DNA of 64,000 nt from contig NZ_JACSGT010000001.1 in the NCBI RefSeq assembly GCF_021504595.1, positions 1-64,000 on the forward strand, read 5' to 3'. Under the pieces are notes generated by a model. It had not been told where the DNA came from, made no database searches, and saw only the letters and a list, made by a program, of their open reading frames with translations. The stretch's first letter is position 1; each line of letters starts with the position of its first letter. A program made the translations under genes and the position numbers. Of the stretch, positions 23,571 to 32,452 are shown piece after piece. The stretch is from Chryseobacterium indicum. Its GTDB lineage: Bacteria; Bacteroidota; Bacteroidia; Flavobacteriales; Weeksellaceae.

Positions 23571-25955
23571 TTATTTTTTACCTGCAGCCTGCATCGGATT
23601 TACTTTTCCGTTAGAAGCGCCCCTTGCATTTCCTGTCTCTTTCTGTTTGAACAGATCAAATTTGGAAACCTGTGCCGTTCCGCCGTCGTTGCTCCAGAAA
23701 TTGTTGGAAGTATCAATATCGGCAGTTTCTCTCATCGGATCAAGCTGAACAGATTTTAATTTCTTTTCAAAATAATACGTTTTAGAAACTTTCTGCTCGT
23801 TCATTCTCCAGATCTGTGCAGAAGATTTGTCGGTAAGTTTTGTTCCGTCTTCAAAAGTAAATTCTAAAATAATCGGCATTACCAAACCTCCTTTGTTCAC
23901 GAAATCAATCTGATAAGCGGTAAGATTTTTAAATTTATCTTTTTCTTTCTGCGTTAAAGGTTCGGTTCCGTCGAATTTAGAAACGTATTCCTTATCGTTA
24001 TCCACTTTTTCCTGACCTCTGTCATATCTGTAATAGAAATCCTGAGCTTCCTTGTCTTTATCTACGTAGAAAGTAATATTTTTATCTTCTCTGTTTCTGA
24101 TTTTTGAAATGTCTTCAAATTCGTTCAGGGCAGGTTTATCAACTTTATATTTATTTTCTTTGGCTTCTCTTGGAGCAGTATTCAGATCCGGAGTTGCAAT
24201 CGTCACTTTATCAATCGCGATATCTACAGGGTCAGTTCCGTAGAACCATCCTCTCCAGAACCAGTCCAGATCTTCACCGCTTGCGTCTTCCATCGTTCTG
24301 AAAAAATCTGCAGGTTCAGGATGTCTGAAAGCCCATCTTTTAGCATAGGTTTTAAAAGCTTTATCAAAAAGTTCTCTTCCCATGATCGTTTCACGAAGAA
24401 TATTTAATCCGGTTGCCGGTTTGGAATACGCGTTCGGACCAAACTGAATAATATTTTCAGAATTACTCATAATTGGCTCCAGTTGATCTTTCGGAAGTTT
24501 CATGTAATCCACAATTGTCCATGCCGGACCTCTTTTTGAAGGGAATTTGTTGTCCCATTTTTCTTCGGTAAGATATTCCACGAAAGTATTTAAACCTTCA
24601 TCCATCCAGCTCCATTGTCTTTCGTCCGAATTAATAATCATCGGGAAAAAGTTATGTCCCACTTCGTGAATTACAACGCCTAACATTCCGTTTTTAATTC
24701 CTTCGGAATAGGTTCCGTCTTTTTCCGTTCTTCCGTAGTTGAAGCAGATCATCGGATATTCCATTCCGTTTGCCGCTTCTACAGATTGTGCGACAGGATA
24801 TGGATAAGGAATGGTGAATTCTGAATAGGTTTTAATGGTATGCGCAACTGCTTTGGTTGAATATTTTCTGTATAACCCATAAGCTTCTTTCGGGTAAAAG
24901 CTCATTGCCATTACTTTATTGTTGTTTTCAGGAATCGTAACGCCCATTCCGTCCCACACAAATTTTCTTGATGAAGTCCATGCGAAATCTCTTACGTCAT
25001 TCGCTTCAAACGTCCATGTTTTTCTCTGCTTGGAATGATTTTTCTCCGCTTTTTTAGCTTCATCCAGAGTCACGATTTCTACAGGTTCCGTAGAAGTTTT
25101 AGACTTGTTGTATCTTGCTAATTGCTCAGATGTTAAGACCTGATCGTAGTTTTTACATTCGCCTGTTCCTCCCACCACATGATCTGCGGGAACATTCATC
25201 GAAACTTTAAAATTTCCGAAAACCAGAGCAAATTCTCCTCTTCCTGTAAACTGGTGATTCTGCCATCCGTGGAAATCACTGTAAACACACATTCTCGGAT
25301 ACCATTGCGTCATGGTATAAAGATCGTTTCTTTCTTCAGGGAAGTTTTCGTAACCGCCACGACCGCCCATTTTCATTCGGTTCGGGATGTTGTAGTTCCA
25401 GTCTACTTTGAAAACCAGTTTTTCTCCTTTTTTCAGAACTTTAGGAAGATCAATACGCATCATGGTTTTATTGACGGTATATTTCAAAGGATTTCCTGAA
25501 GCATCGGTTACTTTTTCAAGATTTACTCCATATCCGTTATCAACTGCCGGAACTTCAGAAGCTTTCAACTGTTGGTCTGTTGCCGCTTTCGGAAGGGTAG
25601 AAGAGAAAGGGAAGTCCGCTTTCTTTACAGTTGACTGTTGATTCTCATCAAGCTGAAGCCAGATATAATCAAGATCGTCCGGAGAATTATTGTAATACGT
25701 AATGGTTTCAGAACCTTTTAAATTTCTTTTGTCTTCATCAAGGTAAGCATTGATCTCGTAATCGGCTCTGTTTTGCCAATAGCCGTGACCGGGAGCTCCG
25801 GAAGCGGTTCTGTAGATATTAGGCGTAGGAAGAATGGTTCCTAACTGTTCGAATTTATTTCCGTGGTTGCTTCCCGGATTATTCTGAATATTCTGTGCGG
25901 TGAAACCTGTATACGCAAATACAGAAAGAGAAAGTATGGCAACTTTTAGTTTCAT
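23571..25955 (-). CDS. M1-family zinc metallopeptidase, exported
   Basis: About 794 residues from the ATG at 25955 (an ATG at 25982 adds nine). The signal peptide is MKLKVAILSLSVFAYTGFTAQ. The gluzincin motif HEVGH-x18-E is visible in VIHEVGHNFFPM and QWSWMDEGLNTF, and NGMEYPM corresponds to the GxMEN exopeptidase loop, altered. The domain order is an N-terminal beta saddle, the catalytic domain and a C-terminal region. It should be a periplasmic or outer-surface aminopeptidase. HupE/UreJ-like and DUF6702 genes lie upstream, a neighbourhood I recall in other flavobacteria. Confidence 0.9.
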   Translation of the reverse strand: MKLKVAILSLSVFAYTGFTAQNIQNNPGSNHGNKFEQLGTILPTPNIYRTASGAPGHGYWQNRADYEINAYLDEDKRNLKGSETITYYNNSPDDLDYIWLQLDENQQSTVKKADFPFSSTLPKAATDQQLKASEVPAVDNGYGVNLEKVTDASGNPLKYTVNKTMMRIDLPKVLKKGEKLVFKVDWNYNIPNRMKMGGRGGYENFPEERNDLYTMTQWYPRMCVYSDFHGWQNHQFTGRGEFALVFGNFKVSMNVPADHVVGGTGECKNYDQVLTSEQLARYNKSKTSTEPVEIVTLDEAKKAEKNHSKQRKTWTFEANDVRDFAWTSSRKFVWDGMGVTIPENNNKVMAMSFYPKEAYGLYRKYSTKAVAHTIKTYSEFTIPYPYPVAQSVEAANGMEYPMICFNYGRTEKDGTYSEGIKNGMLGVVIHEVGHNFFPMIINSDERQWSWMDEGLNTFVEYLTEEKWDNKFPSKRGPAWTIVDYMKLPKDQLEPIMSNSENIIQFGPNAYSKPATGLNILRETIMGRELFDKAFKTYAKRWAFRHPEPADFFRTMEDASGEDLDWFWRGWFYGTDPVDIAIDKVTIATPDLNTAPREAKENKYKVDKPALNEFEDISKIRNREDKNITFYVDKDKEAQDFYYRYDRGQEKVDNDKEYVSKFDGTEPLTQKEKDKFKNLTAYQIDFVNKGGLVMPIILEFTFEDGTKLTDKSSAQIWRMNEQKVSKTYYFEKKLKSVQLDPMRETADIDTSNNFWSNDGGTAQVSKFDLFKQKETGNARGASNGKVNPMQAAGKK

Positions 25956-26023
25956 AACCGAAATTGTTTTAAAGATTTTCAAATATAATAATAAGTAGCT
26001 GAAAATTTAAAAATGTTTCAGCG

Positions 26024-26602
26024 TTAAAAAGGAATTCTTTCTAATGTCATTTTTAAGGATAAAGCAAATACGCCGGAAGAGACAAAAAGAATCCAGTCTT
26101 TCTGGTTTACTTTGAATAGTTTAAGCAAAATAAAGAGCAGCATTAAAATCCCGAAAACAATCGCGATCTGCCCCAATTCCAAACCGATATTGAAGCCTAA
26201 AAGAGGAATGGCAATACTCTGGCTTTTGGCAATCATCACTCTTGCGGTATTCGCAAAGCCCATTCCGTGGATCAATCCGAAAATTAAGGCTAAATAATAA
26301 TTGGCGTTATTCTGAGACTGTTTTTTATTTCGGATGAGAATATTATTCAGCGAAGTTAAAACAATCGTCAGCGGAATAAGAAATTCCACCCAGTCTGAAT
26401 TGATTCTTATGATATCAAAAGTGCTTAATGCCAAAGTAATGGAATGACCGATGGTAAAAGCGGTGACAAGAATTAAAACTTTCTTGAGATCGCTAAAAGA
26501 ATATACCGCAATTAAAGCCAGAACAAAAAGCTGATGATCGAGTGCATCCAAAGAAATAATGTGTTCCCAGCCGAGGTTCAGATAGAATAAAAAATCCTGC
26601 AT
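26024..26602 (-). CDS. HupE/UreJ-family membrane protein
   Basis: About 192 residues from the ATG at 26602; the longer frame to 26683 would overlap the promoter of the divergent toxin-antitoxin pair and has a poor N-terminus. Six membrane helices are likely. DALDHQLFVLALIAVYSF, AFTIGHSITLALS and GLIHGMGFANT are the His-containing family motifs (HupE_UreJ_2 type). The family is linked to nickel or other metal uptake, but this subgroup lies next to metallopeptidase and DUF6702 genes and its cargo is unproven. Confidence 0.82.
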   Translation of the reverse strand: MQDFLFYLNLGWEHIISLDALDHQLFVLALIAVYSFSDLKKVLILVTAFTIGHSITLALSTFDIIRINSDWVEFLIPLTIVLTSLNNILIRNKKQSQNNANYYLALIFGLIHGMGFANTARVMIAKSQSIAIPLLGFNIGLELGQIAIVFGILMLLFILLKLFKVNQKDWILFVSSGVFALSLKMTLERIPF

Positions 26603-26646
26603 TTTTCCAATATTATTTTTGAAACGCGATGATACAAAATTTATTT

Positions 26647-26654
26647 TAACTTTG
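26647..26654 (+). promoter_or_regulatory. -7 box of the toxin-antitoxin pair
   Basis: TAACTTTG matches the Bacteroidota TAnnTTTG consensus exactly, 15 bases before the antitoxin ATG. A TTG lies at 26619-26621, spaced slightly more than usual. Confidence 0.5.
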
Positions 26655-26669
26655 TGTAAAATCAATACA

Positions 26670-26912
26670 ATGAACCTTACCATAGAAATAGATAATAAAG
26701 AAGATTATTTTTTCGTTAAGCAGCTTTTAGAAAGACTGAAAGGAGTAAGAATTGTAGAAAATAATTATGAAATGGTTGAAGGTCTGCCTTCTCATATTTT
26801 TGAAGAGATTGAAAAATATGGGGAATCTATGAAAGATGAAGACATGATCTCGAAAAAGGATTTCTTTAAGTTTATTGATGAAGAAATATGCAGATTGAAT
26901 TCTCAGAAATAG
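26670..26912 (+). CDS. Antitoxin of a RelE/ParE-type toxin-antitoxin pair
   Basis: An 80-residue acidic protein from the ATG at 26670; the upstream ATG at 26619 would extend over the promoter. It has a beta-strand start (MNLTIEIDNKEDYFFVKQLLERLKGVRIVEN) and an acidic helical C-terminus (KKDFFKFIDEE). This layout is common for antitoxins paired with RelE/ParE toxins in Bacteroidota. The toxin start overlaps its end by 25 bases, so the pair is translationally coupled. Confidence 0.75.
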   Translation: MNLTIEIDNKEDYFFVKQLLERLKGVRIVENNYEMVEGLPSHIFEEIEKYGESMKDEDMISKKDFFKFIDEEICRLNSQK

Positions 26913-27190
26913 CAAAAAAAACTTTAGCCGAAAATATCGAATTTCTTAAGAGAGTCTGGACCAATCGTGAAGTTGTTATTTTCTTAGAAGATGTGAAAAG
27001 AATAACAAATGATCTTGAAAATGGAAAATATTCTCAGTTTCAAAGTTCCTTTCACAAGACGAAAAGTGTTTTAATCGGCAAAAAACACATAAGAATGTTC
27101 TTCCGAAAAGAAAGCGAGACTAAAATTAAAGTTCTACTGTTCTTCGATATGCGACAAGACCCACAAAAAATCCTTGAATTATTACAATGA
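26888..27190 (+). CDS. RelE/ParE-superfamily toxin
   Basis: A 100-residue protein. EFSEIAKKTLAENIEFLKRVWTNREVVIFLEDVKR and the later strands KHIRMFFRKESETKIKVLLFFDMRQDP are the typical RelE/ParE fold (two helices then a beta sheet ending in F-D-x-R-Q-x-P). Members either cleave ribosome-bound mRNA or inhibit gyrase; sequence alone does not decide. Its stop codon overlaps the ATG of the DUF6702 gene (ATGA at 27187-27190), an unusual coupling of a toxin gene to a downstream core gene. Confidence 0.8.
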   Translation: MQIEFSEIAKKTLAENIEFLKRVWTNREVVIFLEDVKRITNDLENGKYSQFQSSFHKTKSVLIGKKHIRMFFRKESETKIKVLLFFDMRQDPQKILELLQ

Positions 27191-27687
27191 AAAAACTGTT
27201 TTTCTTCTTTACCGTTTTACTTATATTTTTCTCTTTTACAAAGGCAAAACATCCTTATCATGTAGGTTCTGTAGAAATTAATTATAACCAGAAATCCAAA
27301 ACGTTTGAAATTACAGGGCGTTTTTTTCTGGATGATCTGGAAAACGGACTGAACAATAAATACAGCAAATCGCTTCATTTCAACGATCCGAAATTCAAAG
27401 CACAGCTCAACGAATCTCTTAAAAATTATTCCGCGGAATATTTTAAACTAAAAGGCAATAATAAATTTCTGAATGTTAATTATGTAGGCTATGAAGAAGA
27501 TCATGAATCGGTAAATATTTACCTTGAATCTGAAAAAATCGACAACCCGAAAAAAGTAGAAGCAGCAGTAAGTTTTCTGTATAACTTATTTGACGATCAG
27601 ATCAATATTGTTCACATCATCGTTAACGGAAACCGAAAAAGTGAAAAACTAACCTATCCGAATCGTTATTTGTTTCAGCAGTTTTAA
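27187..27687 (+). CDS. DUF6702 family exported protein
   Basis: A 166-residue protein with a signal peptide (MKKLFFFFTVLLIFFSFTKA). The mature start KHPYHVGSVEINYNQKSKTFEITGRFFLDDLENGL is the family signature. The fold appears beta-sandwich-like. Members usually occur near M1 metallopeptidase and HupE/UreJ genes, as here, but the role is unknown. The ATG overlaps the toxin stop by four bases, so it may be expressed from the toxin-antitoxin promoter. Confidence 0.75.
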   Translation: MKKLFFFFTVLLIFFSFTKAKHPYHVGSVEINYNQKSKTFEITGRFFLDDLENGLNNKYSKSLHFNDPKFKAQLNESLKNYSAEYFKLKGNNKFLNVNYVGYEEDHESVNIYLESEKIDNPKKVEAAVSFLYNLFDDQINIVHIIVNGNRKSEKLTYPNRYLFQQF

Positions 27688-27690
27688 AAA

Positions 27691-28284
27691 TTAATTTTCG
27701 AGCTGTAAAAGTGCATTGATTCCTTTGGCATGTTCCAATAAATCAAGAAAAAAATCATCATAACATTCCTGAAGAAAATCTTTATTCTTTAAAAAAGCTT
27801 CGTGAACGGGAATATCAATGTTTAAATATTTTGCCTTGTTCAAAACGTTTCTCATACTGTAGCCGATGTTTTTCTCGAAGCGGTAGTTGTAAAGCCAATC
27901 GCCTTCTTCCATTTTTTCAAGCATGATTCTGAAGTTTTCAGGAAGAAATTCATAATTTTCATTCAAAACACGATAAACTTTTCGGGAATGATTTTTCCAG
28001 CCTTCCAGAGAATTCAGACTTAAATCATTTGCTACAAAATAATCCATAGAAACATCCACAAAAGCTCCGGCATACAATCTTACCAAAGGTGCAAAAACTT
28101 TTTTTGCTTCATGAATGGCAGGATGACCGTCTGTAAAAGTATCAATAGCGCGGTGTAAAGTGATCCCGTCCTGAATATCTTTCGGAAAAGAATAACGGTC
28201 TCTGTTTTTAATGAAATCTTCCAAAAACTGACCGACAATCTGTCCGTCTGTAAAAGTAAGAAAGGAATGCGCCAAATAATTCAT
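27691..28284 (-). CDS. acpH: Acyl carrier protein phosphodiesterase
   Basis: A 197-residue protein. MNYLAHSFLTF, QFLEDFIKNRDRYSFPKDIQDGITLHRAIDTFTDGHP and AGAFVDVSMDYFVANDL carry the conserved Asp/His of the AcpH (DUF479) family, an HD-related fold. It removes 4'-phosphopantetheine from ACP. The start overlaps the VanW gene by four bases, placing it in an operon with vanW and a methyltransferase. Confidence 0.85.
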   Translation of the reverse strand: MNYLAHSFLTFTDGQIVGQFLEDFIKNRDRYSFPKDIQDGITLHRAIDTFTDGHPAIHEAKKVFAPLVRLYAGAFVDVSMDYFVANDLSLNSLEGWKNHSRKVYRVLNENYEFLPENFRIMLEKMEEGDWLYNYRFEKNIGYSMRNVLNKAKYLNIDIPVHEAFLKNKDFLQECYDDFFLDLLEHAKGINALLQLEN

Positions 28285-28988
28285 AAACGAATATAGAAAT
28301 TTTTAAGCAAAACTTTACCGTTCTGTAAAGTTTCAACCCAGACTCCGTTTTCTGTTTCAGAATAGTTAAAATCAATTGTATTCAAAACGATTTCTTTCGG
28401 TGAAAGAAAACAGACATAAAGTTCTTCATCATTCACAAAATATTGCAACTGAACCGGAAATGAAAAAGTATTCTGAAACTGTAAATCTTTATAACCGTAA
28501 ACCACGGTACAATCTGAACCTAAAGGCGTAAAACGCTCATAATCCTTATAAATGTCTATGGAATGAGGAAATCTTTCAATGATTTTTAAGCCTGACTGTA
28601 ATGCCAAAAAGTATAAAATTGAAGAAAACTGACAGATTCCGCCTCCAAAATCACTCGAAATATTGTTTTTAATTAAATTTCTTCCTTCTTTAAAATTATT
28701 TTTCTCATTCGGTTTTCCGATCAGTTTCCAGAAAGAAAAAACTTCGTTGGGATAAATAATCAGATGGTTGATTTTTTCTCCGACAATCTTCAGATTATGA
28801 AGTTTGTTCTCATAAAATTCTCCTTTCCTGATGATTTGCCGAAGCTCAATTTTATATTCTCCGATGTTTTCGGAACTGTAGTCTTTTGAATAAACATATT
28901 TTGTTTTTCGTTCACCGAAATACCGCTGCAATAATCTCAACTGCAATTTCCAATGATGGGGAATCCATTTTTTTATCTGCTGTTTCAT
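28281..28988 (-). CDS. VanW family protein
   Basis: A 235-residue protein. The VanW core is visible as IYPNEVFSFWKLIGKPNEKNNFKEGRNL, then FGGGICQFSSILYFLALQSGLKIIERFPHSIDIY. The family is found with vancomycin-resistance clusters in Gram-positives and widely elsewhere, and its function is unknown. Here it is without a signal peptide and overlaps both neighbours by four bases, so translation is coupled with the methyltransferase and AcpH. Confidence 0.85.
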   Translation of the reverse strand: MKQQIKKWIPHHWKLQLRLLQRYFGERKTKYVYSKDYSSENIGEYKIELRQIIRKGEFYENKLHNLKIVGEKINHLIIYPNEVFSFWKLIGKPNEKNNFKEGRNLIKNNISSDFGGGICQFSSILYFLALQSGLKIIERFPHSIDIYKDYERFTPLGSDCTVVYGYKDLQFQNTFSFPVQLQYFVNDEELYVCFLSPKEIVLNTIDFNYSETENGVWVETLQNGKVLLKNFYIRL

Positions 28989-29656
28989 CGTTTTTCTAAA
29001 ACAGCAATTTGATAGGAAGCCCAGTTTTTCAGAACGGTTTTACACAGAAAAATATCCAGAGACAGAAAATATCTTCTCAGTTTTTTCGGAATTCTGTGAA
29101 TGGGGAACAGTAAAACTCCTGCTGTATTTTTAATCTTCCATTGGTTTTGAGACAGCTTAAAAATTTCTTCCGGGGTAAAACTGTTACCAGCGTGCCAATC
29201 TTCTTGAGGAGAAACAACTTTTCGTCTGTTTTTCGTAGGATAATCGAAAATTAAAGTTCCGTTTTTGGTTAATTTCGAAAAGCATTCATCTAAAAAAGCT
29301 TCCGTTTCCTTTCTGTTTTGATGCATGATGACATGGAAACAGAAAATACAGTCAAATTCATCCGCGAAAGGGATTTTTGAAATTTCTCCTTTCGTTAAAA
29401 TTTTTTCAGGATATTTTTTTCGGGCAATATTCAGCATTTCTTCACTGAAATCTGCGCCATGAGTGGCAAAATTCAGCAGACGACCTGTTCCGCAACCTAA
29501 ATCCAGAATTTTTGAATAACTTTTATTTTTAAAAAAGGAATTTAAAAATGCTCTTTCCTGTTCATCGATGTATTTTCCGTAGGAATTCCCGAAACGGTTT
29601 TCGTCATAGGTTTTTGCAAGATGGTTATAGTAATTGAGGATGCTGGTTTTCATCAT
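28985..29656 (-). CDS. Class I SAM-dependent methyltransferase
   Basis: A 223-residue methyltransferase. Motif I is ILDLGCGTGRLLNFA, followed by ADFSEEMLNIARKKYP and FDCIFCFHVIMH. The substrate is unknown. The C-terminal part (IHRIPKKLRRYFLSLDIFLCK) may contact a lipid or polymer. It is the first gene of the overlapping trio with vanW and acpH; radA lies 19 bases upstream, so it may be the same transcript. Confidence 0.82.
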   Translation of the reverse strand: MMKTSILNYYNHLAKTYDENRFGNSYGKYIDEQERAFLNSFFKNKSYSKILDLGCGTGRLLNFATHGADFSEEMLNIARKKYPEKILTKGEISKIPFADEFDCIFCFHVIMHQNRKETEAFLDECFSKLTKNGTLIFDYPTKNRRKVVSPQEDWHAGNSFTPEEIFKLSQNQWKIKNTAGVLLFPIHRIPKKLRRYFLSLDIFLCKTVLKNWASYQIAVLEKR

Positions 29657-29675
29657 TTAATTTTGTGTGTTTTAA

Positions 29676-31028
29676 TTAAAATAACCTCTCGTGAAAATCC
29701 TCAATTTTGCTTACTTCTTCTATTTTAATCCCGAATTTTTTCTTCGGAAGTTTATTTAAATTAGAAATGAAAATCTTTTCGTAGCCTAATTTTTCCGCTT
29801 CGGTAATTCTCTGTTCCGCCTGTGCAATCGGACGGATTTCGCCACTTAAACCAATTTCTCCCGCAAAACAATAATGTTCGGAAATGGCAATATCTTCATT
29901 GGATGAAAGAATGGAAGCGACAACCGCTAAATCTAAAGCCGGATCATCGGTTTTTATTCCGCCGGTAATATTTAAGAAAACGTCTTTTGCTCCGAGCTGG
30001 AAACCTGCTCTTTTTTCCAGAACTGCAAGAAGCATATTCAATCTTTTGGCATCAAAACCTGTGGAACTTCTTTGTGGTGTTCCGTAAACTGCGGTACTTA
30101 CCAAAGCCTGAATTTCTAAAAGCATCGGACGGTTTCCTTCCAAAGTTACAGCTACAGAATTTCCGGAAAGTTCTTCAAATTTTTTGGTGATTAAGATTTC
30201 CGATGGATTTTTAATTTCCTTTAAACCCTGAGAAATCATTTCATAAATTCCGATCTCGGAAGTCGATCCGAAACGGTTTTTGTTGGCTCTCAATAATCTG
30301 AAAAGATGATTTCTGTCGCCGTCGAAATTCAAAACCACATCGACCATGTGTTCCAGAACTTTTGGACCTGCAATTTGACCGTCTTTGGTGATGTGACCTA
30401 CCAAAAACACAGGAACGTTGTTTTCTTTGGCGTATTTAATAATTTCATTGGAGCATTCGCGGATCTGGGAAACGGTTCCGGGAGAACTTTCAATCAGTTG
30501 GGACTGCAATGTCTGAATGGAATCGATAATCACAAAATCGGGCTCCAGTTTTTTAGCTTCATGAAGAATTTTTTCCAGATTGGTTTCTGTGAATAAAAAA
30601 CAGTTGGGATTTTGAATGTCAGTCAGACGGTCGGCTCTCATTTTAATTTGAGAAGCACTTTCTTCTCCCGAAACATAGAAGACTTTTTTCTTCATTTTCA
30701 GAGCCAGTTGAAGAAGCAGGGTAGACTTACCGATTCCCGGCTCTCCGCCGATCAGCGTAACGGATCCTAAAACAATTCCGCCTCCCAAAACCCTGTTGAG
30801 TTCTTCGGAAGGTGTTTTTATTCTCGGTTCTTCATTGGTTTCAACTTCTACGATATTGATGACGTGCTGTTTGGTCTTCGAAAAGGGTGGTGTTTTGTGT
30901 GAAGTTGTTTTTTCCACGACTTCTTCCACCAAAGTATTCCATTGTCCGCAGTTTTTGCACTGTCCCATCCATTGGGAATACTGGGTTCCGCAGTTCTGAC
31001 AGAAATATGCTGTTTTGAGTTTTGCCAT
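29676..31028 (-). CDS. radA: DNA repair protein RadA
   Basis: The 450-residue RecA-like branch-migration protein. Features in order are a C4 zinc finger (C9-QNC12 and CKNC), Walker A GGEPGIGKSTLLLQ, the RadA motif RANKNRFGS and a C-terminal Lon-like domain (VFLNITGGIKTDDPALDLAVVASI). It acts in recombinational repair with RecA. Length and start are normal. Confidence 0.96.
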   Translation of the reverse strand: MAKLKTAYFCQNCGTQYSQWMGQCKNCGQWNTLVEEVVEKTTSHKTPPFSKTKQHVINIVEVETNEEPRIKTPSEELNRVLGGGIVLGSVTLIGGEPGIGKSTLLLQLALKMKKKVFYVSGEESASQIKMRADRLTDIQNPNCFLFTETNLEKILHEAKKLEPDFVIIDSIQTLQSQLIESSPGTVSQIRECSNEIIKYAKENNVPVFLVGHITKDGQIAGPKVLEHMVDVVLNFDGDRNHLFRLLRANKNRFGSTSEIGIYEMISQGLKEIKNPSEILITKKFEELSGNSVAVTLEGNRPMLLEIQALVSTAVYGTPQRSSTGFDAKRLNMLLAVLEKRAGFQLGAKDVFLNITGGIKTDDPALDLAVVASILSSNEDIAISEHYCFAGEIGLSGEIRPIAQAEQRITEAEKLGYEKIFISNLNKLPKKKFGIKIEEVSKIEDFHERLF

Positions 31029-31098
31029 ACTGCGAAGTTCTGAAATATTTTTTAAGTGTCAATAAGATAAAATTTTAAATTTGTTTAAAAATTTAACC

Positions 31099-31524
31099 AT
31101 GAAAATTTCAAAAAGCGCAATTTTTTTTGCCGGTATGTTCGTCGGGCATTTTATCATTTCTCCTATAAAAGATGGTCGGGCTAAAAGATTATATGATAAA
31201 CTGACTGATTCTGAAGTGAATTTTAAAGATTATCATCAGACGTCAAATAAATTTAATTATAATTCAGACACGTATCGTGATGACAAAGATTATAGTTTTG
31301 ATAATGAAGTTTCGGGATATTCCAAAGCTAATATCAACAATCGTTCTAATCAAATGAATTCAAACAATAACGCCTATTGGAGAAGTAGAGGGCATAATGA
31401 AAGACCTGATAATTGGCAAAATGCGGGAGGAAACAGTGGATATTCAAAGGCTGAGCTAGATAATCACGCTAACCAAATGAATCCTAATAATGAAGCTTAT
31501 CATTCCAGTAGAGGAAATAAGTAA
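31099..31524 (+). CDS. Small protein with two copies of a GYSKAxxxNxxNQMNxNNxAYxxSRG motif
   Basis: About 141 residues from the ATG at 31099. A short hydrophobic N-terminus (SAIFFAGMFVGHFIIS) may anchor it in the membrane. Two diverged blocks follow near residues 74-100 and 117-140: GYSKANINNRSNQMNSNNN and GYSKAELDNHANQMNPNNE, each ending SRG. I recall this LDNHANQxNPNN motif from other bacteria and some eukaryotes, without a known role. The protein is polar and low-complexity between the blocks. Confidence 0.65.
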   Translation: MKISKSAIFFAGMFVGHFIISPIKDGRAKRLYDKLTDSEVNFKDYHQTSNKFNYNSDTYRDDKDYSFDNEVSGYSKANINNRSNQMNSNNNAYWRSRGHNERPDNWQNAGGNSGYSKAELDNHANQMNPNNEAYHSSRGNK

Positions 31525-31610
31525 TTTTACAAAATCGAAAAACTAATCAGGGCTTGTTTTACGTTATAATAGATTACTTTTACTTTAGAATTAATTCAAA
31601 ATAATATATA

Positions 31611-32180
31611 ATGAAAAAGGTATTTTTAACTTTCGTATTTACTCTGCTCAATATTTTTAGTTTTGCGCAGACAGACTGGGCGGTAGATCCGATGCATTCT
31701 TCTGTTAATTTCAACATCAAACACATGGGAATCAGCTTTGTGCAGGGAAGATTTGATAAGTTTGACGGTAAAGCTTCCACAAAAGGCAATACTTTAGAAA
31801 ATGCAGACCTTAATTTTACGGTTGAGGTAAACACTATTAATACGGGAGTTGAAATGAGGGATAAGCATTTGAAAAGCGAAGATTTTTTTAGTGCAGAAAA
31901 ATATCCAACGATGAGTTTCGTAACAACTTCCATGAAGAAGGATAAAAATAACACCTACATTCTGAAAGGAAAATTAACCATAAAAGATGTTACGAGAGAT
32001 ATCACTGTTCCCGTAACTTTTGGCGGAATCGCGAAAAATCAGCAGGGGAAAGAAGTGATGGGTTTCCAGACAAGTTTTACCATAAATCGTCTGGATTACG
32101 ATATTAAATATGATCCTACAGGAACAGGAGTTGCTAAAGACGTGGATGTTAATCTGTATTTTGAAATGACCAAAATATAA
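31611..32180 (+). CDS. YceI-family periplasmic protein
   Basis: A 189-residue protein with a signal peptide ending SFAQ. TDWAVDPMHSSVNFNIKHMGISFVQGRFDKFDG is the family start, and TIKDVTRDITVPVTFGG the second conserved block. YceI proteins form a lipocalin-like barrel that can bind isoprenoids. The gene is monocistronic and followed by a terminator. Confidence 0.92.
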   Translation: MKKVFLTFVFTLLNIFSFAQTDWAVDPMHSSVNFNIKHMGISFVQGRFDKFDGKASTKGNTLENADLNFTVEVNTINTGVEMRDKHLKSEDFFSAEKYPTMSFVTTSMKKDKNNTYILKGKLTIKDVTRDITVPVTFGGIAKNQQGKEVMGFQTSFTINRLDYDIKYDPTGTGVAKDVDVNLYFEMTKI

Positions 32181-32205
32181 TTTGTATAACTATATATATT
32201 AATAG

Positions 32206-32236
32206 AAGGTTTTCAGTTTTGGAAACCTTTTTTATT
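32206..32236 (+). terminator. Terminator after the YceI gene
   Basis: AAGGTTT ... AAACCTT stem followed by a T tract, 26 bases after the stop. Confidence 0.65.
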
Positions 32237-32406
32237 ATTTTGGAGAAAGAAGGATTTATGTATCAATTTTTAATGAAATTTTAATTTGCTAAAGATTTAT
32301 TAAATTAATTACTCTGAAAAGCCTTTTCAAGCAGTAAAAATTAAAACGATTTTTGGATTTTTAATTTTATTATCAAATAAACATTTGGATTAAACTTCAT
32401 CCAAAA

Positions 32407-32437
32407 TTGCTTTGTATTTCTTTTTCCCCTAACTTTG
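32407..32437 (+). promoter_or_regulatory. Promoter of pyrG
   Basis: TTG at 32407-32409 and TAACTTTG at 32430-32437 are separated by 20 bases, matching the Bacteroidota sigma-ABfr consensus. The ATG follows 15 bases later. The rest of 32237-32406 is AT-rich with nothing else seen. Confidence 0.7.
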
Positions 32438-32452
32438 CACAAACCTAATCTA

